NCBI RefSeq assembly: GCF_050286925.1
Contig: NZ_JBFWFX010000005.1
Span: forward strand, 1-64,000
Source of the DNA: Caloranaerobacter sp050286925
Lineage (GTDB): Bacteria; Bacillota; Clostridia; Tissierellales; Thermohalobacteraceae
Direction of reading: 5' to 3'
DNA length: 64,000 nt
Below are positions 8,220-16,643 of this stretch, in pieces; the first letter of the stretch is position 1; each line of letters begins with the position of its first letter. The notes under the pieces were generated by a model. It searched no databases, was not told the DNA's origin, and saw only the letters and a program-made list of their open reading frames with translations. The position numbers were made by a program, and so were the translations under genes.

Positions 8220-8378
8220 ATGGTAAAAGATATTTCGAAATATTATAAGGAGTTAGGTAAAAGTGTTTTTAAAGAGAATATTAATGAAAATGAATTAAGA
8301 TATCAAGAAAATGAAATACATTCTGACGATTTAATATCAAAAAGTGAATTCTTTAAAAAAATAAATCAAATTAAGTAA
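8220..8378 (+). CDS. 52-residue hypothetical protein inside the spoVA operon
   Basis: A charged soluble peptide, MVKDISKYYKELGKSVFKEN and onward, rich in Lys and Glu, with no membrane segment. AAGGTGAT is 4 nt before the ATG, and the frame fits tightly between spoVAB (9 nt before) and spoVAC (12 nt after). Bacillus has no gene here. The tight packing and good ribosome site argue that it is expressed. I do not recognise a family. It may be a cytosolic partner of the SpoVA membrane proteins, which is inference. Confidence 0.65.
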   Translation: MVKDISKYYKELGKSVFKENINENELRYQENEIHSDDLISKSEFFKKINQIK

Positions 8379-8390
8379 AGGGGTGATTCT

Positions 8391-8834
8391 ATGGATAAGA
8401 TTAATCCTAAGGATTATAACAAATATGTTCAGGAGAAAATCCCGAAACCAACGTTTTTAAAAAATTCTCTTTGGGCTTTTTTTATTGGTGGGCTTATTTG
8501 TACTTTTGGTCAGTTTGTGATAAATTTCTATAAAAATATGGGACTTGATAAAGAAAGGGTATCGACGGCAACAGCAATTACTCTGGTGTTTCTAGGAGCT
8601 TTTTTTACTGGATTAGGATGGTATGATAAGTTAGGAAAAAGAGCAGGAGCGGGTTCTATAGTGCCGATAACAGGTTTTGCTAATTCTATTGTATCACCTG
8701 CAATGGAATTTAAAAGAGAAGGGTTTATATTCGGAGTAGCAGCTAGAATGTTTACAATAGCAGGACCGGTTCTTGTATATGGATATGGAAGTTCAGTTAT
8801 AGTAGGGTTAATATATTATCTAATTAAAAAGTAA
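8391..8834 (+). CDS. spoVAC: Stage V sporulation protein AC (SpoVAC)
   Basis: A 147-residue protein with about four membrane segments. In Bacillus SpoVAC is a mechanosensitive channel component for dipicolinic acid release in germination. The family pattern is clear: FIGGLICTFGQ near residue 36, then RAGAGSIVPITGFANSIVSPAMEFKREG split around the third helix. The same G-I-G-Q and GAG-PxPGF architecture recurs in SpoVAE downstream, reflecting their common origin. Strong AAAGGGGTGA site. It forms the conserved AC-AD-AE core with the next two genes. Confidence 0.96.
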   Translation: MDKINPKDYNKYVQEKIPKPTFLKNSLWAFFIGGLICTFGQFVINFYKNMGLDKERVSTATAITLVFLGAFFTGLGWYDKLGKRAGAGSIVPITGFANSIVSPAMEFKREGFIFGVAARMFTIAGPVLVYGYGSSVIVGLIYYLIKK

Positions 8835-8846
8835 GGAGGTGTAAAT

Positions 8847-9866
8847 TTGGCTGTTAAAAAAATTGGAAAGCAAACAGTAAGATTTGAAAACCCACCTTCA
8901 ATTATATCTACTTATAGTATTGTTGGTCCAAAGGAAGGTGATGGTCCACTTAAGGAATATTTTGATCTTATTTTACAAGATGATTTATGTGGTCAAAAAA
9001 CTTGGGAAAAATGTGAATCTAAAATTCTTGAAGATGCCATAAAGATGGCAATAAAAAATGCACAATTATCTGAAACGGAGATAGAGTATGTTTTAGCTGG
9101 AGATTTATTGAATCAAATTATATCATCTTCATTTGCAGTAAGGAATTTAGGTATACCTTATTTTGGTTTATATGGTGCTTGTTCGACAATGGCAGAAAGT
9201 TTGAGTTTAGGTTCTATGCTAGTTGATGGAGGCTATGCTGATTATCTTGTTTGTGCTACATCAAGTCATTTTTGTACTGCTGAAAGGCAATTTAGATTTC
9301 CGTTAGAGTTAGGTAATCAAAGACCACCAACTTCCCAATGGACCGTTACTGGAACTGGAGCGGCTGTTTTGTCTTCAAATGGTCTAGGTCCATATATAAC
9401 TCATGTTACAACTGGAAAGATAATAGATGCTGGTATTAAGGATGTAAATAATATGGGAGCTGCAATGGCTCCAGCAGCGGCAGATACTATAATACAACAT
9501 TTTAATGATACAGGTTATAGAATAGATGATTATGATTTAATAATAACTGGAGATTTAGGTATAATAGGCAAAGAAATAGCTGAAGAATTTATAACTAAAG
9601 CTGGTTATGATATTTCGGGTGTATTTACAGATTGTGGAATTGAAATATTTGATCATGAAAGACAGGATACTCATGCAGGAGGTAGTGGATGTGGCTGTTC
9701 AGCTGCAGTATTCTGTGGATATATTTACAAATTACTTAAAGATAGAACTTTAAATAGAGTATTATTAGTCTCAACTGGAGCATTACATTCAACGACAAGT
9801 TCTCAACAAGGAGAGTCAATTCCAGGAATAGCTCATGCAGTTACTATTAGTAACACAAAAGAATAG
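8847..9866 (+). CDS. spoVAD: Stage V sporulation protein AD (SpoVAD)
   Basis: A 339-residue soluble protein with the thiolase/beta-ketoacyl synthase fold that binds dipicolinic acid on the inner membrane face. YGACSTMAESLSLGSMLVDG near residue 110 corresponds to the ketosynthase nucleophile region, and HAGGSGCGCSA to the later glycine-rich loop. TTG start 6 nt after AAGGAGGTG, an ideal ribosome site, with no competing ATG. 12 nt after spoVAC and 10 nt before spoVAE. Confidence 0.96.
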   Translation: MAVKKIGKQTVRFENPPSIISTYSIVGPKEGDGPLKEYFDLILQDDLCGQKTWEKCESKILEDAIKMAIKNAQLSETEIEYVLAGDLLNQIISSSFAVRNLGIPYFGLYGACSTMAESLSLGSMLVDGGYADYLVCATSSHFCTAERQFRFPLELGNQRPPTSQWTVTGTGAAVLSSNGLGPYITHVTTGKIIDAGIKDVNNMGAAMAPAAADTIIQHFNDTGYRIDDYDLIITGDLGIIGKEIAEEFITKAGYDISGVFTDCGIEIFDHERQDTHAGGSGCGCSAAVFCGYIYKLLKDRTLNRVLLVSTGALHSTTSSQQGESIPGIAHAVTISNTKE

Positions 9867-9876
9867 GAGGGTTTTA

Positions 9877-10233
9877 ATGGATTATATAAGAGCATTTATT
9901 GTTGGAGGTTTAATTTGTGTCATTGGGCAATTGTTAATGGATGGAACCAAGTTAACACCTGCACATGTGTTGGTAGCTTTTGTTACATCAGGAGTAATAT
10001 TGACTGCTATAGGTATATATGAGCCAATAGTAAATATTGGTGGAGCAGGAGCTACTGTACCATTACCAGGTTTTGGTTATTCATTAGCGAAAGGCGTTTT
10101 TAAAGCAGTAGATAAAGATGGTTTAATAGGCATTTTTACTGGTGGTATTCAGGCTACTGCAGGAGGTGTGTCAGCAGCAATATTTTTTGGTTATATAATG
10201 TCTTTAATATTTAATCCTAAAACAAAAAGTTAA
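9877..10233 (+). CDS. spoVAEB: Stage V sporulation protein AE (SpoVAEb)
   Basis: A 118-residue membrane protein paralogous to SpoVAC (FIVGGLICVIGQLLMDG, then GGAGATVPLPGFGYSLAKG). It is a channel component of the SpoVA complex. I start at ATG 9877 after TAGGAGGG. The open frame extends upstream to 9835 but that part overlaps spoVAD and has no ribosome site. Confidence 0.95.
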   Translation: MDYIRAFIVGGLICVIGQLLMDGTKLTPAHVLVAFVTSGVILTAIGIYEPIVNIGGAGATVPLPGFGYSLAKGVFKAVDKDGLIGIFTGGIQATAGGVSAAIFFGYIMSLIFNPKTKS

Positions 10234-10250
10234 TTATTGGAAGTGATATC

Positions 10251-10802
10251 TTGAAAAGAAAAGTTATTTTAGTTACTGATGGAGATATTAATGCACGAAG
10301 AGCAGTTGAGATGGCTACTGCTAGAATAGGAGGAAGATGTATTTCTAGATCTGCTGGAAATCCAACTCCTTTGTCAGGTGAAGAAATTATTGAATTAGTA
10401 AAGATAGCAAAATATGACCCAGTTATTGTTATGGTTGATGATAAGGGTAATCCAAATCAAGGACAAGGAGAGCAAGTTATAGAAGAGATACTTAAAAGTG
10501 ATGAAATAGAGGTTTTAGGAGTTATAGCTGTAGCTTCAAATACTGAAGGTGTTGACGGTGTTGCAGTAGACTTTTCAATTAATTCTAAAGGGGAAAAAAT
10601 AGAAAATGCGGTTAATAAATGTGGTACAGAAACTAATAGTAAAGTTTTATATGGGGATACTGTAGATGTTTTAAATAAATATAAAGTACCAGTTATAGTA
10701 GGAATTGGAGATATAGGTAAAATGAATGGGAAAGATGATTCAAAAATAGGGGCTCCTATTTTGACTAGAGCAATAGAAGAAATATTAAAAATAACTGAAT
10801 AA
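10251..10802 (+). CDS. spoVAEA: Stage V sporulation protein AE (SpoVAEa)
   Basis: A 183-residue soluble protein, KVILVTDGDINARRAVEMAT at the N-terminus, RCISRSAGNPTPLSGEEII and VMVDDKGNPNQGQGEQVIEE further in, which is the characteristic SpoVAEa pattern. TTG start after GGAAGTGAT. Many clostridia keep only spoVAC-AD-AE, so the presence of this gene and spoVAF shows the longer Bacillus-like operon. Confidence 0.92.
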   Translation: MKRKVILVTDGDINARRAVEMATARIGGRCISRSAGNPTPLSGEEIIELVKIAKYDPVIVMVDDKGNPNQGQGEQVIEEILKSDEIEVLGVIAVASNTEGVDGVAVDFSINSKGEKIENAVNKCGTETNSKVLYGDTVDVLNKYKVPVIVGIGDIGKMNGKDDSKIGAPILTRAIEEILKITE

Positions 10803-10812
10803 GGTGATAGTA

Positions 10813-12267
10813 ATGAAAGTATATGACGAAAGAATAAATTATATTTCTGAAAAAATAGGTGTAGGAAAAAGTTTTGATGCTGTTAGGAGAGATTTTGAAG
10901 TAGCTGGCAAAAATGCCTCTCTTTTTTTTATAGATGGTTTTGTAAAAGATGAACTAATGATATGGATAATAAAAAGGTTACAAGAGGCAAGTAGAGAAGA
11001 AATAGTACCAAATACTTTGACTAAGTTAATTAAAAGAAAAATATCATATATTGAATGTGATAGTAGTGAAGATTTAGAGGAAATTCAATATTCTTTACTA
11101 TCAGGTTCTGCTGTATTGTTTATTGAGGATTTAAAAGAAGCTTTGATAATTGATGTGCGAACTTATCCAGCGAGAGGACCTGAAGAACCAGATTTAGAGA
11201 AAGTTACGAGAGGGTCTAGGGATGGTTTTGTTGAAACTATTGTTTTTAATACTGCTTTAATAAGAAGACGGATAAGAGATCCAAACTTGCGTTTTGAATT
11301 ATATAAAGTTGGTAAAAGGTCTCAAAATGATGTAGTTATTGGTTATATTGAAGATATTACGAATAAAGATTTAGTCGATAGTCTTAAAGAAAAAATAAAG
11401 AGTATAGATATTGATTCATTAGTAATGGCTGAAAAGAGTTTAGAGGAATTTATTTTAGGTAGAAACTTAAATCCATTTCCTCAAGCAAAATTTACTGAAA
11501 GACCAGATGTAGCTGCAGCACATTTATTAGAGGGGCATATAATAGTTTTAGTTGATACAACTCCTAGTGTAATGATATTACCTGTAAGCATGTTTCATTT
11601 TACACAACATGCAGAAGATTACTATCAAAACCCTATTATTGGAACGTACATAAGATGGATAAGATTTTTAGCTATTATTTTATCGTATCTTTTGCCTTCA
11701 TTGTGGCTCTTATTGATTAAGAATAAGTCTATATTGCCTGAGTTTTTAAAGTTTATTGGCCCTAAAAAATCAGGAGCGATACCATTATTATTTCAGTTTT
11801 TAATACTTGAGGTAGGTTTAGATATGTTAAGAATAGCATCGATTCATACACCGAACGCATTAACAACTTCTCTTGGTATTATAGGAGCATTACTCTTAAG
11901 TGATTTTGCAATAAAGGTTGGTTGGTTTATACCAGAAACAGTTTTATATGGTGCAATTGCTGGTATAGGAATGTTTGCAACTCCAAGTATTGAATTTGCT
12001 ATGGCGATAAGAATATTTAGATTAATTTTGCTAATTTTGACTGGATTATTCAATACAATTGGTTTTATAATAGGTATTTTTATATTTTTAATTACTTTAC
12101 TGAGAACAAAATCTTTTGGAGGCATTAATTATACTTGGCCATTAATACCGTTTGATGGAAAAGCTCTATCTACAGTATTAACTAGAAAACCTATTCCAGA
12201 AGTATATCAAAGACCTGATTTTATTAGAGCAAAAGATAAAGATAAGATGGAAGTTGATAAAAAATAA
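10813..12267 (+). CDS. spoVAF: Stage V sporulation protein AF (SpoVAF), GerA-type spore membrane protein
   Basis: A 484-residue protein homologous to the A subunits of nutrient germination receptors. It has a soluble N-terminal region, the conserved RTYPARGPEEPDLEKVTRGS (about residue 120) and RRRIRDPNLR, then four to five membrane helices and a short charged tail. ATG 10813 follows AAGGTGAT. A GTG at 10804 overlaps the ribosome site. It is the last gene of the operon, ending in a terminator. It could instead be called a GerA-family protein, but position fixes it as SpoVAF. Confidence 0.93.
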   Translation: MKVYDERINYISEKIGVGKSFDAVRRDFEVAGKNASLFFIDGFVKDELMIWIIKRLQEASREEIVPNTLTKLIKRKISYIECDSSEDLEEIQYSLLSGSAVLFIEDLKEALIIDVRTYPARGPEEPDLEKVTRGSRDGFVETIVFNTALIRRRIRDPNLRFELYKVGKRSQNDVVIGYIEDITNKDLVDSLKEKIKSIDIDSLVMAEKSLEEFILGRNLNPFPQAKFTERPDVAAAHLLEGHIIVLVDTTPSVMILPVSMFHFTQHAEDYYQNPIIGTYIRWIRFLAIILSYLLPSLWLLLIKNKSILPEFLKFIGPKKSGAIPLLFQFLILEVGLDMLRIASIHTPNALTTSLGIIGALLLSDFAIKVGWFIPETVLYGAIAGIGMFATPSIEFAMAIRIFRLILLILTGLFNTIGFIIGIFIFLITLLRTKSFGGINYTWPLIPFDGKALSTVLTRKPIPEVYQRPDFIRAKDKDKMEVDKK

Positions 12268-12291
12268 AGAGGCTAAAAAGCCTCTTTAATC
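12266..12291. terminator. Bidirectional terminator between spoVAF and the PBP gene
   Basis: AAAGAGGCT (12266-12274), AAAA, AGCCTCTTT (12279-12287): a 9-bp perfect stem with A and T runs on both flanks. It serves both convergent genes and overlaps the last codons of the PBP gene. Confidence 0.85.
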
Positions 12292-15216
12292 ATTATTGTT
12301 TTCGCTATCATTCTCCTGTGGTTGTATATTTTCTTGGTTGTCCTCAGATTCATTTTTGTTTGTATTTTGCTCAGTATTTTTGAAAAACCATTTATTCAGC
12401 CAATCTTTAAAGCTATTTTTTTCATTATGAACATCACATACTTCTGTCGGTAATGTATATTGATAATCTGCTGGAATATATCCGTTATTTTCTTCTGGTA
12501 TATATGGAGTTTTTCTTTTTATAAATACTCTTTTTTCAACTAGTTCTGGAGGACAGAATTCATTTGCTAGTTTATTTGTACTTGTGTCGATTAATGCTTC
12601 TACATGGACATCACAAAACTCAGTTGGTTCTGTTCCTTTTATGAATATTTCTGACCTAACAGTACTTCCTCTTGGGTCTCTTTCACATAAATCTGTTGCT
12701 AGCTTACCAGATTCTGTACAGATATTTCTAACAACAAATCCTTGAGGTTTAATAAAGTCTTTAGGTTCAAAACCATTATGGATTTCTTTCATGATATTCT
12801 TCCATAAGATAGAAGCTAATTTACTACCTTGTGATAGTTTTATTCCTGGATTATCATTACCTATCCAAACACCAGCAATATAATATGGTGTATATCCAAT
12901 GAACCAAGCATCTGCTTTATTTTGTGTTGTACCAGTTTTACCTGCAACTGGTATTGTTGTATTATATTGATAAAGTTGAGCTCTCCAACCAGTACCTCTT
13001 GTTACAACCCCTTTTAGAATATCAGTCATAAGATAAGCTACTTGAGGTGTAACAACTCTATTTTTAAGAGCTTTGTTTTCATATAAAACATTTCCATCTC
13101 TGTCAACGATTTTTGTAAAAGTAATCGGTTCAATATAAATGCCTTGATTAGCAATAGCAGCATAAGCTTTAGTCATATCCAATGGTGTAAATCCTTTTGA
13201 CAATCCTCCAAGAGCAAGTGCAGCTAGATTTTCATCATTTACTCTTCTATTTTCACTCCTTGACACGAAATTGTCTTTACTTGGATCATTTTCATTAATT
13301 ATACCTAATCTAGTTAAATATTCGATTGAAGTATCGATACCTATATCTTCTAATACTTTTACTGCTATGACATTCATTGATTGCTCAACAGCTTCTCTTA
13401 AAGTAGTTAAACCTAAAAATTTTCTATTCCAGTTCTTAGGCCATAATCTACCTTTACTATCGTAATGAGGAATATCGTCGATTACTGTAGCTGCAGTATA
13501 ACCGTTATCTAAAGCTGGTAAATAAACTGCTATTGGTTTTATAGCAGAACCAGGTTGTCTTTGTGAATGAACTGCTCTGTTAAGAACTTTATTACCTTTT
13601 ACATTTCTTCCACCAACTAGAGCTTTTATTTCACCTGTTCTATAATCCATAACTACTACAGCAGATTGTGGTTGTACAACACCTGTTTTATTAATATAGA
13701 AATATTTTGGATTAATTAAAAGATTTTTATTTTCATCAATTTTATAAAAATCTTTATTTTGATTTAGAAAACTACTTTTAATAACTACTCTTTTATTTTT
13801 GTCTATATAATAATTTTCTTTTGAAATATCAAGTGAACCAACATTATGTGTAACAAGATTTTTATTGTTATCAATAGTATAGTAATCTGTTATATCCACA
13901 GTTTTTGGATATATGTTTAACTTTTTATTTTTTATTACTAAATTACCATTAGAAAAATCATAAGTTCCATTTTCGATAATCAAATTATAATTTTTATCTA
14001 ATAAATTTTCTTTTTTGTAAAGTATGACTTTTTTCTGACTATCTAAAACATTTCCGTACTTATCTTTTGACCAGCTTATTAATACAGGTCCATTAACTTT
14101 AGATGTGTCTCCTACTATGACATTAACGAAATTATCATAAATTTTTTCGACTTTATGCTGCATATTAATATCCATAGTAGAATATATTTTTAAACCACCT
14201 GTATATAATTCTCTTTTAGCTCCTTCATTTGTATATCCTAACTTATTTACTAAAGTATCTAAAACTTGTTCTTTTACATAATCAGTAAAATATGATGAAA
14301 TACCTTTTATCTTTTTCTGTCCTGGTTTTATGGCTTTCTTAATATCTTCACTAAGTGCTTTTTGATATTCTTCTTCAGTAATATAGTTTTGTTCTCTCAT
14401 TAGTTTTAGTACTAATCTCTGTCTTTCAAGAGCTTTATTGTTAAAGACAGCGGTATATTTTGTTCCATATATATCGTATTCTCCAATGATATAGTATTTA
14501 TCTTTATCAACATTTTCGGATTTTAACAAAATATATGGAGAATAGATTGTTGGACTCTTTGGTATACCAGCTAATAATGCACTTTCTGCTATAGTTAATT
14601 CATTAACATTTTTTGAAAAATATGTTTGTGCAGCTTCTTGGATTCCAAAAGCACCTTTGCCCAGATCGACGGTATTAAGATATAGTTTTAAAATTTGATC
14701 TTTTGTTAGATGTCTTTCAATTTGTATTGCTATATAAGCTTCTTTGATTTTTCTAGTAATCTTTTTTTCGCGATTTAAATATATATTTCTTGCAAGCTGT
14801 TGAGTTATTGTACTTCCACCTTGTACAAGTTTTCTTGCTTTTATATCTTCAATCAAAGCACCAATTATCCTTTTAAAATCTATTCCTATATGTTTTCTAA
14901 ATCTGGCATCTTCTACAGCAATAAAAGCATTCTCTAAATAATCTGGGACTTCATCAAGATCTTCTATTATCGTTCTGTATTCTTGAGTTTCAATTTTTTC
15001 AATTAGATTTCCATTCTTATCTAAAATAACTGAATTTTCACTTAACATAGAATCAATTTTTGTTGGGTCAATTTTTGGTGTGTTTTTAATAACAGCAAAT
15101 ACAAGGCCTCCAACGGAACCAACAATAATAAATGTTACCATTAATAGAACAATTAGTATAAATTTCAGGATACTGAGCTTTTTCTTCTTTTTAGATCTTT
15201 TTTTGTTTCCTGTCAT
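12286..15216 (-). CDS. Class A penicillin-binding protein (PBP1A-type, GT51 plus transpeptidase)
   Basis: A 976-residue bifunctional peptidoglycan synthase. A Lys/Arg-rich cytosolic end and one membrane anchor (about 15-45) are followed by a GT51 glycosyltransferase with EDARFRKHIGID (about 103) and GGSTITQQLARN. The transpeptidase has SAIK (active Ser about 557), SMN (about 612) and KTGT (about 757). Between the two domains (about 419-510) is an insertion of short Asn/Lys/Tyr-rich repeats with pattern YxIDxNKxLV. The C-terminal part carries Cys pairs (NICTESGKLATDLCE, TEFCDVH) and ends in an Asn/Glu/Gln-rich tail. Start follows AAAGGAGGT. Confidence 0.93.
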   Translation of the reverse strand: MTGNKKRSKKKKKLSILKFILIVLLMVTFIIVGSVGGLVFAVIKNTPKIDPTKIDSMLSENSVILDKNGNLIEKIETQEYRTIIEDLDEVPDYLENAFIAVEDARFRKHIGIDFKRIIGALIEDIKARKLVQGGSTITQQLARNIYLNREKKITRKIKEAYIAIQIERHLTKDQILKLYLNTVDLGKGAFGIQEAAQTYFSKNVNELTIAESALLAGIPKSPTIYSPYILLKSENVDKDKYYIIGEYDIYGTKYTAVFNNKALERQRLVLKLMREQNYITEEEYQKALSEDIKKAIKPGQKKIKGISSYFTDYVKEQVLDTLVNKLGYTNEGAKRELYTGGLKIYSTMDINMQHKVEKIYDNFVNVIVGDTSKVNGPVLISWSKDKYGNVLDSQKKVILYKKENLLDKNYNLIIENGTYDFSNGNLVIKNKKLNIYPKTVDITDYYTIDNNKNLVTHNVGSLDISKENYYIDKNKRVVIKSSFLNQNKDFYKIDENKNLLINPKYFYINKTGVVQPQSAVVVMDYRTGEIKALVGGRNVKGNKVLNRAVHSQRQPGSAIKPIAVYLPALDNGYTAATVIDDIPHYDSKGRLWPKNWNRKFLGLTTLREAVEQSMNVIAVKVLEDIGIDTSIEYLTRLGIINENDPSKDNFVSRSENRRVNDENLAALALGGLSKGFTPLDMTKAYAAIANQGIYIEPITFTKIVDRDGNVLYENKALKNRVVTPQVAYLMTDILKGVVTRGTGWRAQLYQYNTTIPVAGKTGTTQNKADAWFIGYTPYYIAGVWIGNDNPGIKLSQGSKLASILWKNIMKEIHNGFEPKDFIKPQGFVVRNICTESGKLATDLCERDPRGSTVRSEIFIKGTEPTEFCDVHVEALIDTSTNKLANEFCPPELVEKRVFIKRKTPYIPEENNGYIPADYQYTLPTEVCDVHNEKNSFKDWLNKWFFKNTEQNTNKNESEDNQENIQPQENDSENNND

Positions 15217-15357
15217 AATATTACCTCCTTTAAAATGAGGGCACCAACATCAAAGTTAATTATAACATATAAACAGAAGTTTGTTAAATCAGAGTAGGTT
15301 ATAGTTACTGTTAAGTAAAAGTTGACGTTTTTATTTCAATGTTGTTATTTTTAATAA

Positions 15358-15386
15358 AATATTATGTAACCTAAAAATCATATAAA
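15358..15386 (+). promoter_or_regulatory. Weak sigma-E-like promoter candidate
   Basis: AATATT (15359 onward) and CATATAAA (15379-15386) are spaced like the sigma-E elements ATA - 16-18 nt - CATACAnT, with two mismatches in the -10. It lies about 45 nt before a small gene with a strong ribosome site. Low specificity in DNA this AT-rich. Confidence 0.25.
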
Positions 15387-15431
15387 CATATTATACTAAT
15401 GAAAAAACACAGGAACAAAGGAGGTCAAAAA

Positions 15432-15854
15432 ATGGATAATAACAAATTAAACTTTGATTATATGTTTAATAGAATATTATATGATGATATTATTATAAAT
15501 AAATTTGATGAATTTCTTAAAAAATATGGAGATAAACCTGATAGATATATTTATCAAGAAATAGAAAAAGTTCAAAAAGAAGTACCTGATGCAGTTAAAG
15601 TAAGGCACATTAAAAACCTTGAAGCAATTTCTAAATTTGAAGGATTTGTAACAGAAGATATTAAAAGAGAAATTGAAAAACTAAAAAGATTAATAAATGT
15701 AGACTCTTCAGAAAACAAAAAAATATCAGATAGAGAACTAGAAAGCCAATTTTTTAGTCCTTCCAGTCTGTTGTTATGGTTCTTATTATTAGTAATAATA
15801 TACAGAAGGAGATATCGTAGACCATATCATAGAAGACCTTATAGATATTATTAG
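15432..15854 (+). CDS. Small protein with C-terminal membrane segment and Arg/Tyr/Pro-rich tail
   Basis: A 140-residue protein. The first about 100 residues are charged and probably helical (IQEIEKVQKEVPDAVKVRHI region). A hydrophobic stretch SSLLLWFLLLVIIY follows, and it ends in RRRYRRPYHRRPYRYY. I start at ATG 15432 after AAAGGAGGTC. An in-frame ATG 33 nt upstream lacks such a site. It is followed by yunB and may be made in the mother cell. The basic tyrosine-rich tail recalls spore-coat proteins, but this is only resemblance. No family recognised. Confidence 0.7.
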   Translation: MDNNKLNFDYMFNRILYDDIIINKFDEFLKKYGDKPDRYIYQEIEKVQKEVPDAVKVRHIKNLEAISKFEGFVTEDIKREIEKLKRLINVDSSENKKISDRELESQFFSPSSLLLWFLLLVIIYRRRYRRPYHRRPYRYY

Positions 15855-15867
15855 AATAAAATTTCAA

Positions 15868-15895
15868 ATACAACTTTACCCTTCCTGCATATAAT
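15868..15895 (+). promoter_or_regulatory. Sigma-E-like promoter candidate before yunB
   Basis: ATA (15868-15870), a 17-nt spacer and CATATAAT (15888-15895) match the sigma-E pattern ATA - 16-18 - CATACAnT with one -10 mismatch. yunB is sigma-E controlled in Bacillus. The ribosome site begins only 4 nt after the -10, so a start at +1 would clip it. That weakens the call. Confidence 0.3.
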
Positions 15896-15914
15896 GTTAG
15901 GAGGGGTGTTTATT

Positions 15915-16571
15915 TTGAAACAAGCTAGAAATAAAAAAAAGAAAACATTTATTATATTAGTTGTAATACTAGTTTTAATAATTTATGGATTTATTATAAT
16001 AGATAGAAATATCAAACCAACTGTTTTAGCTATTTGCGAGGCTAAAGCAAGAATGATAGCAACACAAGCAATAAATGATGCAGTACGAGCAAAAATAAAC
16101 GAGGATATTAATTATAATGATTTAATTTTTGTAAAATATGATAATCAAGGTAAAATTACAATGATGCAAGCTAATACAGTTTTAATGAATAGCATTGCAT
16201 CTGAAGTAGCATTAGAAGTTCAGGAAAACATGAGACAAATAGCAGCAAGTAATATAAAAATTCCTTTAGGTAATGCACTTAACAGTCAGATACTATCTCA
16301 ATGGGGTCCAAAAATAAATATCAATATAGTACCACAAGGTACAGTAACTGTAGATTTTACAACAGAATTTGAAGAATCAGGTATAAATCAAACTAGACAT
16401 AAAGTTTTTTTAACAATAAAAACTAATGTAAGAATCATTGTTCCTTTGACTTCAGATATAATACAAGTATCAACTAATGTCCCAATAGCTGAAACGGTTA
16501 TAGTAGGAGATGTACCTCAATACTATATTAAAGTACCAGAAAATGAAATACTTAATGTTATACCTAACTAG
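15915..16571 (+). CDS. yunB: Sporulation protein YunB
   Basis: A 218-residue protein with one N-terminal membrane anchor after a Lys-rich end (KKKKTFIILVVILVLIIYG) and an extracytoplasmic domain. The conserved YunB features are EAKARMIATQAINDAV (about 30), the middle IPLGNALNSQILSQWGPKI and the final threonine/valine-rich strand region. YunB is a mother-cell protein needed for normal sporulation in Bacillus. Its biochemical role is unknown. TTG 15915 follows AGGAGGGG by 8 nt. An upstream in-frame ATG (15894) lies before that site. Confidence 0.9.
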   Translation: MKQARNKKKKTFIILVVILVLIIYGFIIIDRNIKPTVLAICEAKARMIATQAINDAVRAKINEDINYNDLIFVKYDNQGKITMMQANTVLMNSIASEVALEVQENMRQIAASNIKIPLGNALNSQILSQWGPKININIVPQGTVTVDFTTEFEESGINQTRHKVFLTIKTNVRIIVPLTSDIIQVSTNVPIAETVIVGDVPQYYIKVPENEILNVIPN

Positions 16572-16643
16572 ATATGTATAGAAATAAATTTCAAATTGGT
16601 ATATTATATTAATAGCAGAAAATATAAATGCAGAGGTGAATAT

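Noticed and set aside
9835..9876. Upstream start for SpoVAE
   Set aside because: Lies within spoVAD. AGGAGGG directs ATG 9877.
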